A stretch of 64,000 nt of DNA from Aselliscus stoliczkanus (GCA_033961575.1 CM066728.1:106472852-106536851); one strand, 5' to 3'. Positions 1 to 13,144 are shown, numbered from the stretch's first letter. Notes: generated by a model from the letters alone, not told the origin. Numbers and translations: made by a program.

Positions 1-179
1 TACATTAAAACACTGATAGATGCTATTTAAACATGGTCCACAGAACCTTTCAGATCTCTAAGAAAACATTTATGTTCAGTAGCATTTTGGCATTAGGTCT
101 TTTTTATTTTATTTTAATTCCTAAAAAGCATAGTCCATCCATATTGTATGTACATCAAGCCCTTGCTTTCCTCTCCTCC

Positions 180-330
180 ACAGACCTGGGTTTGTTCTAA
201 CTTCTCCACTTGCTGCCTATGTGGTCTTGGATGATCTTTCTAAGCCTCAGTTTTCTCATCTGTAAAATGGAATGAAATGTAACAGTGAAGGATGTTGTGA
301 CCATGTAATGAGAATAGGTGTGTCAATGAC
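180..330 (+). repeat. MIR SINE fragment
   Basis: The stretch matches the MIR core and 3' part. It has the 'tgtggtcttgg' segment, then 'cctcagttttctcatctg', then 'taaaatgga', in the order and spacing of the ancient mammalian MIR. It is diverged and truncated. Identification is by remembered consensus. Confidence 0.7.
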
Positions 331-510
331 AGTGTGGGCATGGAGACCACTTCTTCTGCAGGCTGTGTCCGAGGCCACAGGGTCTGGGGGTCTGTCAGGT
401 GGCTGCCCCGGGGAATTAAGCCAAGAGCTCTACCCTCTCCAACCAAACCCTTCCCCTAGAGCCAGAGCGGTACATAATTCTCAGTGTCAACACCCCAAAT
501 ATGTAAATTA

Positions 511-605
511 TCGTACTTCACCATAGCCCCCAGAGTGGCGCCCAGCAATTTGCATGAACAGGTGATTCTGATGCTAGCCAAAGTTTGGGAGCCATTGCCC
601 AGCCT
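511..605 (+). repeat. MER5A-like hAT-Charlie fragment
   Basis: It resembles the 3' half of MER5A: 'tttgcatgaacaggtgattc', then 'tgatgctagccaaagtttgg', then 'gagccattg'. This is an old non-autonomous DNA transposon remnant. Exact ends are not visible. Confidence 0.55.
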
Positions 606-1520
606 AGATCATTCTCTCTTTCCATCAGTCTTCCCCACGGTTCTAAACTCTTTCAGTCCCTTCGTGCCTTTCTCCCATGAACTCACCTCCTCCAGCACCC
701 CTCCCACAGGCTGTGGTGTCAGTGAGTCAGTCACTGCAGAGCCAGTCCAAATCCTAGCCGTGGTTAGGAGACAACATACTTTCAGGTGGTGAAGTAACTG
801 AAAGCACCCCAAAAGCTCACCATCACCCAAGAATACCTCGTGCTTTTTGTAGGTCTGGAATGCCTCTCTGCTTCCCAGTGTGCATCACAGTGTAGCCCCC
901 CTTTTGGGGCTCGAGCTCAGCAGATACCAGCACAGGAAGGAGTGTGGTTATTTCCTGCCTGGAAAAGGTGCTCTGGGCGTCGCCATGACAGCATTGTCAC
1001 AGAAACCCCTCGCTACGCTCTTAGAACTTTATTTCTGGCAGGACCGTAGTAGGCATATTTTTGAGGCTGATGAAATTAGGTCTCTAAAATATTGCAGTAC
1101 GTTGGAAGCTCTGTCTTTGATAAATGGTTCACCCTTCTCAAAGAAAAAGAACGCTTTGAATCAAAAAGCTTCTGATTCCTTCATCAATCATAAAGGAAGT
1201 AAACTTTGAAGACTTTCTGAAAGTCTCCCACCCTCAGCGGTGACGGGATCTCCCTACCTCACCCATCCCCTGTCCAGAAGTCTGCGTTCTCCATTTCCCA
1301 AGCTGCATTACAGATCTCTGTGACTGTCCCAATTGTAGGGTGCGTTTGATGAATTGGTTGACTTTGCCGAAGCAGTCCCTATTCATTAAAACTACACTTT
1401 TGATAAACCTTCTGAAAAGGCAAGCAAAGTGTTTTCTTTGAAACCAGGAAAGGTGTGCGTGGAAGAGCGTTCTCATGGTGGCCACCGGGAAGGTTGCTAA
1501 CGGGTGCTTTTGCCTTGCAG

Positions 1521-1638
1521 GAATGTGAGTTCCGCCGGAGAGGAGGCCCGCAGGCGGATGCGGGAATGTGAGGGGCTCACCGATGCCCTGCTCTACGTGA
1601 TTCAGTCTGCACTGGGGAGCAGTGACATCGACAGCAAG
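1521..1638 (+). CDS. CTNND2: CTNND2 (delta-catenin) exon, 118 bp, ARM domain
   Basis: Coding exon of delta-catenin, a p120-catenin family armadillo protein that binds the juxtamembrane tail of cadherins and is enriched in neurons. The first base finishes a split codon, then the frame reads [16 protein letters not shown] and continues to [11 protein letters not shown] (39 full codons). This is an ARM-repeat helix region, with the RRRMREC.GLTDALL motif typical of the family. The acceptor is tgccttgcag before 1521. The donor is AAG|GTTTGT, with weak +3 to +5 positions. The 3' border falls between codons and joins the next exon in frame. Compared with the human protein as I remember it, there are conservative changes (D to E after REC, E to D in SSEID). 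Identification is very secure; exon number is not assigned. Confidence 0.96.
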
Positions 1639-1831
1639 GTTTGTTGTGTGCACATAGAAGAAGTATTTCCGGGAACGTGAGATGCCTGAGGGACACAGTG
1701 GGGGCTGACAGCAGTGGAGAGCTGATGCTGTGTTTCAATTTCCTGGGCAGAGCTTCTAATCCTACCCTAGAACTGGACACTTATGAGTCAATACTTAGAT
1801 TTTTTTTAACGTTACTGAAACCACAGGAGTT

Positions 1832-1866
1832 CCAACAATAACAACAACAACAACAACAAACAACAC
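1832..1866. repeat. (CAA)n-type simple repeat
   Basis: About seven imperfect CAA/CAACAA units directly visible. Confidence 0.9.
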
Positions 1867-2324
1867 AGATGTGTGTATAAACTTTGCATTCCACAGTACT
1901 CAAAAGCTTCTAGTTGTATTTTATGAAATCTACTTTCAAAAAAAAAAGAAACATTAAAACTACCTGAGATTTGAATAATCCTATATTCCTGCAGATTCTC
2001 TTTATAATAACTGTTATTGTATCAAATGCCATTTGAAAAATGCCTGGTGAAGTCTAAATAAATGCTGTCCAAATGCTGAATAAATGAGGCTGTCAGAACA
2101 CTAATCAGCAGGGTCTCGGCAGTGTTTTAGCTTACAAACCAAAATAGAATCGGGTGGGCTTTTCCAGTGTTTGAGCTATTTTGTTTTGTCTTAATTTGTC
2201 TTTTGATTCATTTTGATTCAATCTAAATATAAATTTGTAAAGTAATTTCATGATATCCTGCTATAAACACAGACTTTACCAATGCTTTTAAAGCAGTTAT
2301 GTTATAAATGCAGTACCTTAATTA

Positions 2325-2520
2325 GAGTTTTTCAAGAGTCGCACCGTTGACATTTTGGGCTGATTAATCCTTTGTCGAGGGGGGCTGTCGAGGGGGGCAG
2401 TGTCGGATGTTAAGCAGCATCCCTGGCCCTCCTCCTCACACCCCCACCAGTCATTACCAAAAAAATGTCCACAAACATTGATATTTGGTCTTATGGGAGC
2501 AACACTGGTTGTGACTCACA
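2325..2520 (-). repeat. MER20 hAT-Charlie element, antisense
   Basis: Reads as the reverse complement of MER20: 'accgttgacattttgggct', then 'gttaagcagcatccctggcc', then 'accagtcattacc', then 'aaaatgtccacaaacattg'. It includes a tandem doubling of a 14-bp TGTCGAGGGGGGC-like unit around 2373-2400. Confidence 0.75.
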
Positions 2521-2534
2521 AGCCTTAATCCCAT

Positions 2535-2705
2535 GGTTTTCAATGCTGTCTCTTCATCAGATTTGCCTCTGGAGCATTTAATAAATGGATGCGTCTCGAC
2601 CCCATCACCACCCTCTGAATCTAAATGTCTAACTCTGGTCTCCAAGTTTTGTACCTTTAAAAACTCACCAGGTAATTTCGATGTGCATCTTCGCTTGGAA
2701 GACCA
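2535..2705 (+). repeat. MER5A-like element
   Basis: Matches the MER5A order: 'atggttttcaatgctg', 'catcagatttgcctctgg', 'ccccatcaccaccctctg', then 'aactcaccaggtaatttc'. Diverged, non-autonomous hAT relic. Confidence 0.55.
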
Positions 2706-2841
2706 ACTTAGTACACACAGCTTTAAATGGACTCTAAATGGGAATATGGCATAATGTAGTTCAGTTGTGAAGTCAGATTAAAAATGAAGAAGAGTGATTT
2801 TATCCGTGTAGTACTAGCTGGCATGGGGGATGCTTTAGCGT

Positions 2842-2970
2842 AGCGCTTCTCAACTTTACGTAGGAGAGTGACTGAGACGTTTAGGAAGTTCCTAGTGCCT
2901 GAACCGTACTCCCTGAGCTTTGGATCAACGATATCTTCTGGGACTCTAACACTTTGAGTACTAGTTGACT
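2842..2970 (+). repeat. MER5A-like fragment
   Basis: It begins with 'agcgcttctcaacttta' and ends in 'aacactttgagtac', the beginning and end words of MER5A. The middle is strongly diverged. Confidence 0.45.
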
Positions 2971-4211
2971 CCAATGGCAAACACTGTTTATCGTCTTATT
3001 GCTGCCACTCAGTCACGTTGGCATCCATTCATTTACTATGTACATGTTACCAATTTCAAAGACAGAACATGATGTAATATTTAATCATCCTCTCTTGTAA
3101 ATGTCCTGAATGGCCATGTTAGACCTTTTAATATTATTGACAGAAAAATTAAGTCCCTAAAGAAATGACCAGTCAATATGTCTTGAGTAGTTACAGATAC
3201 CTGTCAACATGATAGACACGTGATTTTTAGAAAGAGCTACCGGAGGTAACTGACTAAAGCCACGATGCCCAGGATCTTCATTTTCAGAGCGATAAAGACA
3301 GAGCATTGTGACACTGAGCCTCTACCTGTAACGGAGACCAGAGAGCTTTCATACCACCTGAGCCTTGCAGCTGAAAAGAAGCGAACAGCCTCTCACCGTG
3401 TCTGAGTGTCCATGCCCTTGTTGCTGGTGGGGGTGGCAGCCTTTGGGTGCCTGGTTCAAAACCAGAGTGCTATGAGGCACACACATCTTGCTTCTGATAG
3501 ATCTGATGACCAGACTCTTGCAACTCTTGGAAGGCCGTTGGGACCCTCTCTTTTAAATTCTACATTTTCCCCCAAAGAAGAAATGGGAATGAACAAAACA
3601 ATTAAACTCCCTGAGATTTGAATAATCAGATATTCCTGATCAAGTAGCAAGAGCACCAAACTTGGCGTCAGGACGTGCTGGTGGATGTGCCATCTCCACC
3701 TCTAAAGAATCGTACCCGAGTGACCTCAACTCTGTGACAAGGAGGGTCATCATAATGGTTGAAAAGACCAGATGTGATCAATTGCTCAGCAGTGCTGGGT
3801 TAGCCAGAAGGTGCTATTGAGTTTTCACGTATTATTATTGTCCCATAATTTTGCCACTTCTGAGCTTTCACAATGACAAGTTAGAAGTGGGGGAAAAAAT
3901 GAGTATACATTCTCTCTACAGCCAGCAAAGTTAATGAATACAGAGCCTGGGTTTCATGCAGGCTCTCAGCTCGCCTCCTACAATTGGGACAGTTTGTTAA
4001 ATGGATGATAGAGCAGTCTCCAGGCAGCTTCCAAATTAGCCCTAACAGAAAATAAGGAGCCAAAATGACCCTGGTGACCAAGAAGAAAAGCATTGTTGAC
4101 TGCAATGGGTGTCAAAAGCAAAACTAGCAGCTGCCACACGCATTCTGCTGGCATCTCAAAGAAGGCCAGTGGGCTGTCTTGCTTGAATTGGTAATTCTCC
4201 CAAACCAAACT

Positions 4212-4245
4212 TAGAGAGAGAGACAGAGACAGAGACAGAGACAGA

Positions 4246-4291
<46 letters not shown>
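4212..4291. repeat. (GA)n / (GACA)n microsatellite
   Basis: About 80 bp of GAGA with interspersed ACAGAG units. The GA-periodic reading frames it produces on the reverse strand (Ser-Leu repeats) are artefacts. Confidence 0.97.
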
Positions 4292-4294
<3 letters not shown>

Positions 4295-4969
4295 CCAATG
4301 ATCCCCAGTCTTCTGTGGACACCACCTCCTCTCTCCCCTCCCGTCGTCCCCATCCCCACTTTCTCTCTCAGTCTCCAGCCTCTCTCCCATCATCCCCCAG
4401 CCACAGGTAGATTATAAAGCATTTCCCAAAAGTGGGGCTGTATTCCTCACTTGTCATTCATTAAACAGAGGCACAGAGATGCCCCTGGGTTAGATGAACA
4501 GCGGGATGAGAAAGAAGGTTATTCTCCCAAGTCTTTGATGTAAGAAAAACCAGTCTACGCTGATTTAAAAATCCTTCTGATTCATGCCCTTACATTTTCC
4601 TTTCTGGGAGGGACTTTTTTCTCTTTCATCAGCGTCTTGTGTTTACCTGCTTTCATGCTAGTGCCTGTTTGGATGCTGAGAGGATGCCTGAAATAGAAAA
4701 TCAAGTTAACTCAAAGCCTGTGGGACTAGCAGCCATGAAACCTTGAAAAGCTGACAAGAAAGATGTTGAATGACAAGGGCTCCAGAGATAGATTCTGAAA
4801 ATGGGTTTCTGTAGCTGATTTTCCTGCCCCTGTAGTCAAGTCAAAGACATATGCTGCCTTTTACCTGATTCCAGTCTTAGGCAGGAGTGAGCAGGGCAGG
4901 GCTGGACCCTGGCAGCCCCCACCCAGGAGTGGGGACTAGCGGCACAGGCTGGGGTGACTTACCGTCAGC

Positions 4970-5045
4970 TTCAGATCTCCTTTCCTTCATCTGTAAAACG
5001 GAACGATGTTCCTGAAGAGTGGCTGTCACATAGTAGGTGCCTGAG
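4970..5045 (+). repeat. MIR fragment
   Basis: 'tccttcatctgtaaaacgga' followed by 'cacatagtaggtgcctgaga' is the MIR 3' half. Confidence 0.6.
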
Positions 5046-5187
5046 ACAATGATTGGCGTGCTTTTAAAAATAAAACTGAGCTCAGTTCAATTTGTTTCCC
5101 ACCATTATTTTGTCCTTTATTTAGATTGGGTATTTTTTCCCCTCATCCCACGGTTCCTCAAATCCAGAACAAAGGTTGAAAGTTTGA

Positions 5188-5285
5188 TGTTTTGGACTGA
5201 ATGTGGCCCCCAAAGTTCATCTATTGAAACCTAACCTCCAATATGATAGAATTGGTGGTGGGGCCTTTGTGAGGAAATAGAGTCA
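5188..5285 (+). mobile_element. MaLR (MLT1/MST-type) LTR 5' fragment
   Basis: It starts 'gttttggactgaatgtggcc' and continues 'aaagttcatctattgaaacc' and 'ggtggggcctttg'. These are the opening words of MaLR-type LTRs. The element is truncated after about 100 bp. Assignment is from remembered consensus. Confidence 0.55.
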
Positions 5286-5305
5286 CGGGAACATTTAGCC
5301 CTTTG

Positions 5306-5395
5306 CACGGTCACAGCTCATTAAATGGCAGGGCCGGGACCCAAACACAGACCGACCAGCTGTGGATCACAGGCCCTAGACCACAACATGGTGCT
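5306..5395 (-). repeat. MIR fragment, antisense
   Basis: 'cacagctcattaaatggcag' then 'ggccgggacccaaacaca' is the reverse complement of the MIR 5' part. Confidence 0.5.
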
Positions 5396-5477
5396 TTCCC
5401 CTCCATTGTTCATGATATGAACCCCAATGTAGTCTTTAACATGCGCCAGGCTTTCTTCCCAGCACTTACATAACAAG

Positions 5478-5945
5478 TTAGTTCCCTGTTTCTGCTGCCA
5501 GAAATTGCCACAATATGGTGGCTTAAAAACACAAATATATTAAGTCCACAATGGGTCTTGCTGGGCTAAAATCAACACGTCAGCAGGGCTGCATTCCTTC
5601 TGGAGGCTCCAAGGGAGAAGCTCTTTCCTTGCCTTTCACAGCTTCGGGAGGCCACCAGCTTTCCTTGGCTTGTGGTCCCTCCCTCCATCTATACAACCAG
5701 CAATGGCAGGTCACGTCTTTCTCATGCAACTCCTCTGCCTCCCTCTTCCACTTACAGAAGCCTTATGATTACATGGGCCCACCTGGGTAACCCAGGATCA
5801 CCTCCCCATCTGAAGGTCATCTGATCAGCAACCTGAATTCCATCGGCTACCTCCGTCCCCCCACCACATAACCTAACATGTTCACAGGCCCCAGAGATTA
5901 AGATGTGCACATCTTGGGGGACATTATTCAGCCTCCCACACGTAT
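5478..5945 (-). mobile_element. MaLR LTR (MLT1-like), antisense
   Basis: About 470 bp reads as an antisense MLT1-type LTR: 'ctgctgccagaaattgcca', 'ggcttaaaaacacaaata', 'ggaggccaccagctttcctt', 'ggcccacctgggtaaccca', then 'gggggacattattcagcc'. This is an old solo LTR of the ERVL-MaLR group. The internal open frames are chance. Confidence 0.7.
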
Positions 5946-5949
5946 AACT

Positions 5950-6110
5950 CTAGCTCACCTAATCCACACAGCAAACTAAGACATGGGTACAAGTATGACC
6001 ATCTTACAGAGCAGGCCATGGAGTCATGAGATGATGGGTGCCTTGTCCAAGTCACACAGCCAACAGTCAGAGACCTGGGGGGTCTACTGGTGTCCAGCTC
6101 TACAACATGG
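5950..6110 (-). repeat. MIR fragment, antisense
   Basis: 'accatcttacagagcaggcc' then 'ccaagtcacacagccaacag' matches antisense MIR. It is diverged. Confidence 0.5.
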
Positions 6111-6610
6111 GTCCTTAACTGCTGTTGAACCCTGTATTAAAAATATAGGAGCCCAGCCACCTCAAAGAAAATCAGTAGTTTGGAAACGTTTGTGCCCCCA
6201 GGCCCTCACTTGCCTGGAACAACCATGATTTGCACCTCTTGCCCTATTTAACTCCGAGAAAGTGTCCTGGAGGATGGTAAATATTAGTGTCACATTCCCA
6301 AAGCTGACGGAAATCTGCGTGTCCATGCTCGTGGGGATTCTGTGCCCCAATCCGCAGGCAAGAGATGTCTATAGATGGACAAGATCTGGGACCTCATGCA
6401 GTCGTAGGTTCTCCCCCATTCACAAGCGAATTTCAGTCAACAATCACAACTGCTTATATATGTAACTGTTGTCAAGTTGTTTCTTTGGGGAAGAAAAGGT
6501 CTTACCACTTTGCCCGGCTTCTCTGAACTCCTTCCACTGTGGCTGTCAAGGGAGTCTTTAGGAACCCACAGCCAAATGCATCAGAAGAGAAATGTGTGTG
6601 TGGAGACTGA

Positions 6611-6877
<267 letters not shown>

Positions 6878-7717
6878 TGACTCGCAGCTGCATGCGATTA
6901 CCCCCTTCCCTGATTGCACCACGAGTATGCCGTCTGCGTGTATAAGTACAGGGTTTGCAGCGCGCTAGCATCACGAACGCGTCTGCACCCTTTTCCTGTG
7001 GGAAGATCACAGCTCAGACAGGGGAATGTTAAATGACTCCCCCATGTCCTGCTGAGTGAGATAGGAAATTTCCAAAAGAGGAGGAGCCACTGGGGTCCCA
7101 GGCGGGCGCTAAGGTACAGTGTACAGAGCAGAGCCCGGTGTTGCTGCTTCCATGCCTTTCTTTGCACTGTGAAGTCCTTGTGGGGGCCAGGCATGGGGCC
7201 TCCCAGGTGGTGCAGGTGCACAGCTTAGGTGTGGTATCAGGAAGGAAGCTGAGGAGAGATGCACGAAAATCCAGCACGGGTACTTATAGCATGTTTTGAA
7301 ATGCTTGGACATGCAACCTGGCACTTACTGTGGGAAATGGGGGTGGCAATCTGAGAGCCACAGTCCTTCCAACAGAATGACATGGGGGCTTGGCTCTGGG
7401 GAGCAATTCTGATGCATTCAGAAAGCTGTCTCTGCAAAACAGAACAGGCTTTACTTCAAGCAGCTGTAAGTAGGGTGTCCTGCAGTGAAGTAAAGGCCAA
7501 TAGGCAGGGACTCTCAGCCTGGCGGAATTGGAACAGCCTCCAGCCCTCCCCACGAAGACCTTTGGGAGGCCGAACCCCTCACCCACCGGGCCCCCCAGGT
7601 AAGGGAGTAGGTGAAGAAACACCCATCCTGCTACTGGCCACAAGCCCTGCCACCAGGTTTTCCCATCTGCCCTGGACACTGTGGTCATGCCCCAGCTGCC
7701 AAGGCTGTCCCGAGTCA

Positions 7718-7755
7718 CGATCTGGCCGTCCCCAGGCGATCTGGCCGTCCTCAGG
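7718..7755. repeat. 19-bp tandem doubling
   Basis: The 19-bp unit CGATCTGGCCGTCCCCAGG is followed immediately by a copy with one mismatch (T for C). Confidence 0.95.
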
Positions 7756-10700
7756 CTTGGACGACTGAGAAAACAGAAGGGAACCCACAACACTCTGCTG
7801 CCAGGTTTTAATGCAAAATAGATGTGCCAAGTATCTGTTTAGATCACAGCACACCATTTTTAAACTCTTTTAGAAATCATTTCACTTAGAGTGAGGGCTA
7901 AAGGAACTATTTTATCAAGAGGAAGGATTAATGGGAATGCATTTTTGAATATAATTCCTACATTTGACTTGAATGCACCCGTGTTCGCGTTTCTGTAGGC
8001 CCCGGTTCACTAACTGTTTGTGGGCCCTGAGGGCTGCTCCGGGTACTTTGCAGTTCGATCTCTGTGTTCCAGTTTAGACATGCCTGCAGTGTAGGAGATA
8101 CGTACAGGCTGCCTCTTTGATGATGACCTTCCACTCTGAGAACTAAATTCCCAGCCACGTTTTCTCCTGTCATGGGTCAGTGCTGTGTGTCCTCTGTCAT
8201 CTCTCTGAGTCGTGGGGGCCTTTTAAGATGATCAAGCCATGGTTCTTAATCCAGCCGCTCACCGCCACCCCACCAGGGGAACGCAGTGGTCAGCCACCAG
8301 ATGGGTCAGGCGTTAGACAAAGTGAAGTCAGATGCCTCTTTTCCTACCCAGTACTTAAGGGAGCCAGGCCACTATGGATTCTGAACATTTTCAACATCAA
8401 ATAAACCAAACGTGGTCTAACAAAGGGATAACGGGCTCGTCTCATGGTTTCCCTTTGCAGTACTGGGATAATACCGCGGGGCCCAGTCCCAACACTGCTT
8501 CATTCTGGAGAGTGAGCGAGCGCAGTCAGGGTTGAAAGGAAGTGCAGCGCATGGGCAGGAGCGTGGCTCTTCCCAGCCTGCCCGGTGACCGCCACCCCCT
8601 GGGTCTCACCCACCCCTGAGCACCCCGAACCTCCAGATGGCCACAGGCCACTTCAGAAGGCAGATTTGGGATATTACCTTCTTATGATTTTTTGCCTTGA
8701 CTAAACAAAACTTCAAATAGAAATCGAATTCACTCTGATTTGAAGGTTTTCTGTCCGATCTGTTGCTCCAATTCTGAAGTGCATCTTTCTGACGGCCCCT
8801 GCGCCTGTCACTGGTGTCTCATTTAGTGAGATTCTGCTCTGAATCCCGAACTCTTTCTCCACCTCTGCCAAAGTGCGCTCATGTGGCTTGAAGTCTTTGA
8901 AATAACAGATGACATTAGGAGTCAGTTGGGTCCCGAGAAGACAGGGGTCAGAAGAGATCGTCCATGGACTTTACCCCGAGATAGAGCCCTTCTTGAAAGT
9001 GGTTTGCTGCCTCCGTGAAACCCTCGGGTGAGCAGTTCTCCAGGCCTACAATGTTGTCCTTTGAACCAGGTTTTATGATATCAATGAGCTCTTTCCTGAG
9101 ATGAATAAGGTCAAGTGATTGATAGAATTTTGTGATTTTTGCCAAAGTCTAAGTGAAAATGTAGAGGGTCCATTTGTCCCACTTTTTTTCTTACAATATT
9201 CTTTAAGGAAAAAAAAAAATGATTTCTTCAAGAAAGTTTTGCTGAAGCAACGATAAGTTAAAATACAGTGGAATATTGTTGTCTATAAAGAAGCTTCGAA
9301 GTTATGGTTTCAACCAAGTGATAGTTTTTCAAAAGGCCTTTTAACTGGGCTCTGTATAACACAAAAATATTTTGAAGTGCCCGAAAATGAAGCATCAAGC
9401 TTAATGAGGATGTAACAGATAACAGTCATGCTTGTTTGAAAATCCACTTGAGTACATATTGTCAATTTCAATATATCTAAAAAACAGTGGAAAGTAAAAA
9501 CGCTTTCGCGTTTAAAGACCAAAAGAAGGGAAGCAAAGCTGAAAGGCCTTGGCACTGGAGGAGAGTGAAGGCCCCACGTAAGGTGAAGAAGGACGGAGTG
9601 GGGTGGGAGGTCATGGTCAAATCCACTGGGCCTCCTGGCATGGCGGCCCCTCCTAGGGAGAGAACGGAGTCAGGATGGCGCCACCTGCTGGGGAACATTG
9701 GCATTTGAGGCAGCCTGAGGCCTCAACAGGAAAACAGTGCTTGACCCTGAGAATTTTCTCCAGTGGCTTGCACTAGGGGAAAGCATGCCGCCATTTCAGC
9801 AAAGGGGTCAAGGAGTCCAAAGGAATTAAAGGCCGACTGCCTCAAGTGAGATGCAGAGCCAACCAGGTTGCAGCAAGGTGGGCAATGGATGTGTTCCCAG
9901 GCCTCTCTCTAAGATATCCCCATCTTTGTTAACAACCAGAACATAGGTTATCTTCACAGCCTACAAACCGTTCTCACTCACCTAGAAGCTTCGGAGAGGT
10001 CAAATAGCATCCATCCCCTGGGATCTCTACTGCTTCTAAAGCCAGGTTTTTAAAGAATATATAGTGATCAGAGAAAATATGGAATACAAAATATATAATA
10101 CAGAATGCATACAGATACGACATAGCTTGAACCTAGTGGCCAGGTTTGTAAAATATGTGACTTACGCAAATTTAAAATATATATGCATGTGCAAAAAAAG
10201 TATGTGTTTCTAGAAGGAGTGCAGTAGCACCGAAGACAACATAGCGATTGATTCTTTTTGTGCTTATGTATCACAAATTTTCTATACTGGTCATTACATT
10301 TGTAATCTTTTCAAACACCGTTTAAAAATAGTATTCCAATAGGCACTAATTAAGTCAGTGTGTACTTATAAAAACGCATAAGTTTGCTTCTCTTAATGTT
10401 AAGATGCCTCAGAGAAAGGCACAAGGGGCTGTGGAAAATGACAAGTTATCTAATCCACAGCAGAGACTTCCCAGGAAATAGGAGCCAGACATTTTACCAA
10501 GAAGCAAAAGCAATGAAAATCGTAATTGGTTTAACGGTTGCTTATGGAGGTGGCCATATGCTAGAAATTTATGCTGAGTCTTACCTTTGACCTTGATATT
10601 CTGTCCTTAAGGAAAACACTATAACTCAGATCAGATTCATTCATACTCTTATTCCAAGAAATGTTTGCTATTAAAACGTATGAGGACCATCAGACTATGA

Positions 10701-10909
10701 GCACTTTCTATGCATCATATTCTATCCCAAAAAGTCTTTGCAGAATCATTAATTTCTGACTGTGTATTCAGCACCTGTTGCTAAATGAACAGAAATTGCT
10801 AGTTTCTCTAGCACTTTCAGAGCAGAACCTCCCCAAAGCAGTCTACATGTCATGTGCCAAGAAGCCCAGCTCATCTGGCAGGGTCCTTACTGCCTTCTAG
10901 AGCAGTGGG

Positions 10910-10942
10910 AGCATTCCAAAGATTGTAGCATTCCAAAGATTG
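10910..10942. repeat. 16-17 bp tandem doubling
   Basis: AGCATTCCAAAGATTG occurs twice in a row, separated by a single T. Confidence 0.93.
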
Positions 10943-13055
10943 GGGTCCAGGGAAGTAGAAGGAGACAAAATTGCCTTAAGTACTTTTCCACCTTTTATAG
11001 ATATAAGCATTTTCTGTTTTTCAATTTGGGATATGGCCCATGCTCCTGTGATGGTGCCCTGGCGTCGTCAGTACTCAAACATGGATTAGAGGCCACAGGA
11101 CCCTGCTGGCTGCTGGCCTTGAAGACCAAGTCAGTGTGAACTTGACAGTGTGTGGAAAACCCACTGAGAAAAACAAAAACAAGGAAGAACTTGCCCTAGA
11201 ACTCAAAACCTCTCTTTTCTGCTTGAATATCACTTGTGCATTTTTTATTTCATATGGATATATATGCATATACATCTCCACATAGGTAAAGACATAATAA
11301 ACCTTTCAGGATTCAAAGATGAATGTGATCTAGTATTTTTATATGGTAGACTGTCTCTCCTGATATTCTTTGTTTCACAGTTCACTGAGTTGTGGTCCAT
11401 CTAAGAGTAAGTGTTATTGCTCTTTTTCACCTCATCCTCACAGTGTAGATGCCAACCAAATGCATAACTAGCAGGAAGCTTCACCTATATCACCAAGATA
11501 TTTTATACACAAAAGCAATAGTGTTTCCGTGTAAAACATCTAACTGAAAAATAAAGGCCTTTCAAAGTGAGAGGCAACAAGCATTTATTTGAGATCAATA
11601 AGAACAGCTGTTTAGGACACACTGATTCAGGCAGAAGCCCAAATAATGTTCCAATTAGGAGACAAAAGCAATGGGTATTTATGAGAAAGGTACGGAGAAC
11701 AATTACATCAGTAGGAGGAAGACATTTCTGTTGGTGCAAATCATATGACATAATGATGTTAATTCTAAACAGTGTTTTTAATTTTCAGTCCAGTAGTCCT
11801 AAGAACTGCTTTCTTGTTATCTTCGCAGAAAGTTCTTTGGTACTGCTTTTGTCCAAGGCCCAGTTCAGACTTTACTGTGCCCTGTTTTAACTTTGCAAGG
11901 TTTGAGGGATACGATGTGTAAGGCAGTTCCTCTGGCCTGGCAGCTTTGGCTCCACTGTGAAGTGGCTCTGTTTCAATTATTGTTGACATCTTCATTGCCC
12001 GCTTACTTTATCCACCATAACAACAGACACGTCTTGGCGGAACCTCTGAGGCCTTTTCCCTGCACACTTTCCTGGCCAGCCTAACGTCCCACAGGCCAGG
12101 CTCCACGCCTTGCTCATGTCCCTTTGGCTTGCATTCCCGCTCCTTTCCTCCACTCCTTGGAGAATTATCCTTTAAGACCCAATAAATCATCATCTCCACC
12201 CTTTCAAGACTTCCCTCAAGTAAAAAGCTATTTACTCTGTAGCCTTTTCCACATGGTTTTATTTAAACGTCTTTAGCACTCATCACATTATGAGTTATGA
12301 CAGCAGCTGATCCCCATAGAGAGGGAATTTTCTGGAGAGATGAACAGGAGTTGGGGACGGACAGTCTCCTTTCTGCCTTTGACTTCTAGCTCAATGCCCA
12401 CCACAAGCTAAGCTGAATGAATGACGGTCAATCTGGGATTCATTGTGGCCTCTAGCTCTTGCTGTTGGGGATTTGAATATTGAATATGTTCATAGCTGTG
12501 ACTTGTCCCAGCCTCATCCATTTCCTTCATGGTGACACTTCTCCTTCAAGGGCCGCTGTGAACCAAGGATATTTCGTAGACCTTCTCTTTCCATTTATGA
12601 TGCACACTGTCCAGCTACTCATGGCAGTGCAGCATTTATTACATTAGTCAACATTCTGAACCTGCTTTCACCACCGGCTTAATGAGCATGCTATCTCATC
12701 ATCGCCATCATCTGAGAACTTACGATTTACGTCAACAGGTGCATATGTGTGAGCCTCAAAGGGCCCCTGGAGAAGCAGAGCTTTGGATCATGTCAGGCTA
12801 AACACTGCTTTGTTCTGCAGGTGTGAACACATGACATACGTAGATGGGATTTGATATTACGACATCCCATCACCTGAGGGGTTTCCTTGGATGTTCAGGA
12901 CTGTGTATTGGGTGTCACCTCTTCAAGAGCCTCCCACATGCCCACTGGGCCAGATGGGTGTCACTAGCCTTGAAATGAGATTGAGACTAAACAGTGATTA
13001 TTGTCCCAAAGCACAAAAATGAATTTTATAGCACATCACCACACTGGAGATTAGA

Positions 13056-13098
13056 ATTTTAAACTTGCTTAAATTTTAAACTTGCTTAAATTTTAAAC
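13056..13098. repeat. 18-bp AT-rich tandem repeat, about 2.4 copies
   Basis: The unit ATTTTAAACTTGCTTAA is repeated directly just upstream of the mariner-type element. Confidence 0.92.
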
Positions 13099-13144
13099 AT
13101 TTCCCCTTATTTCAGACAAAATTGATGTTAATTATAATTATATA

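Larger units (their letters stand above)
1..1520 (+). other. CTNND2: CTNND2 intron, 3' part (upstream intron)
   Basis: Intronic sequence leading to the acceptor at 1519-1520. It contains a MIR remnant (about 180-330) and a MER5A-type fragment (about 511-605). I see no coding exon, RNA gene or CpG island in the rest. The short open frames here have no recognisable protein similarity and no shared splice structure. Confidence 0.8.

Noticed and set aside
4156..4393. Ser-Leu repeat proteins on the minus strand
   Set aside because: They are translations of the (GA)n microsatellite in several frames.
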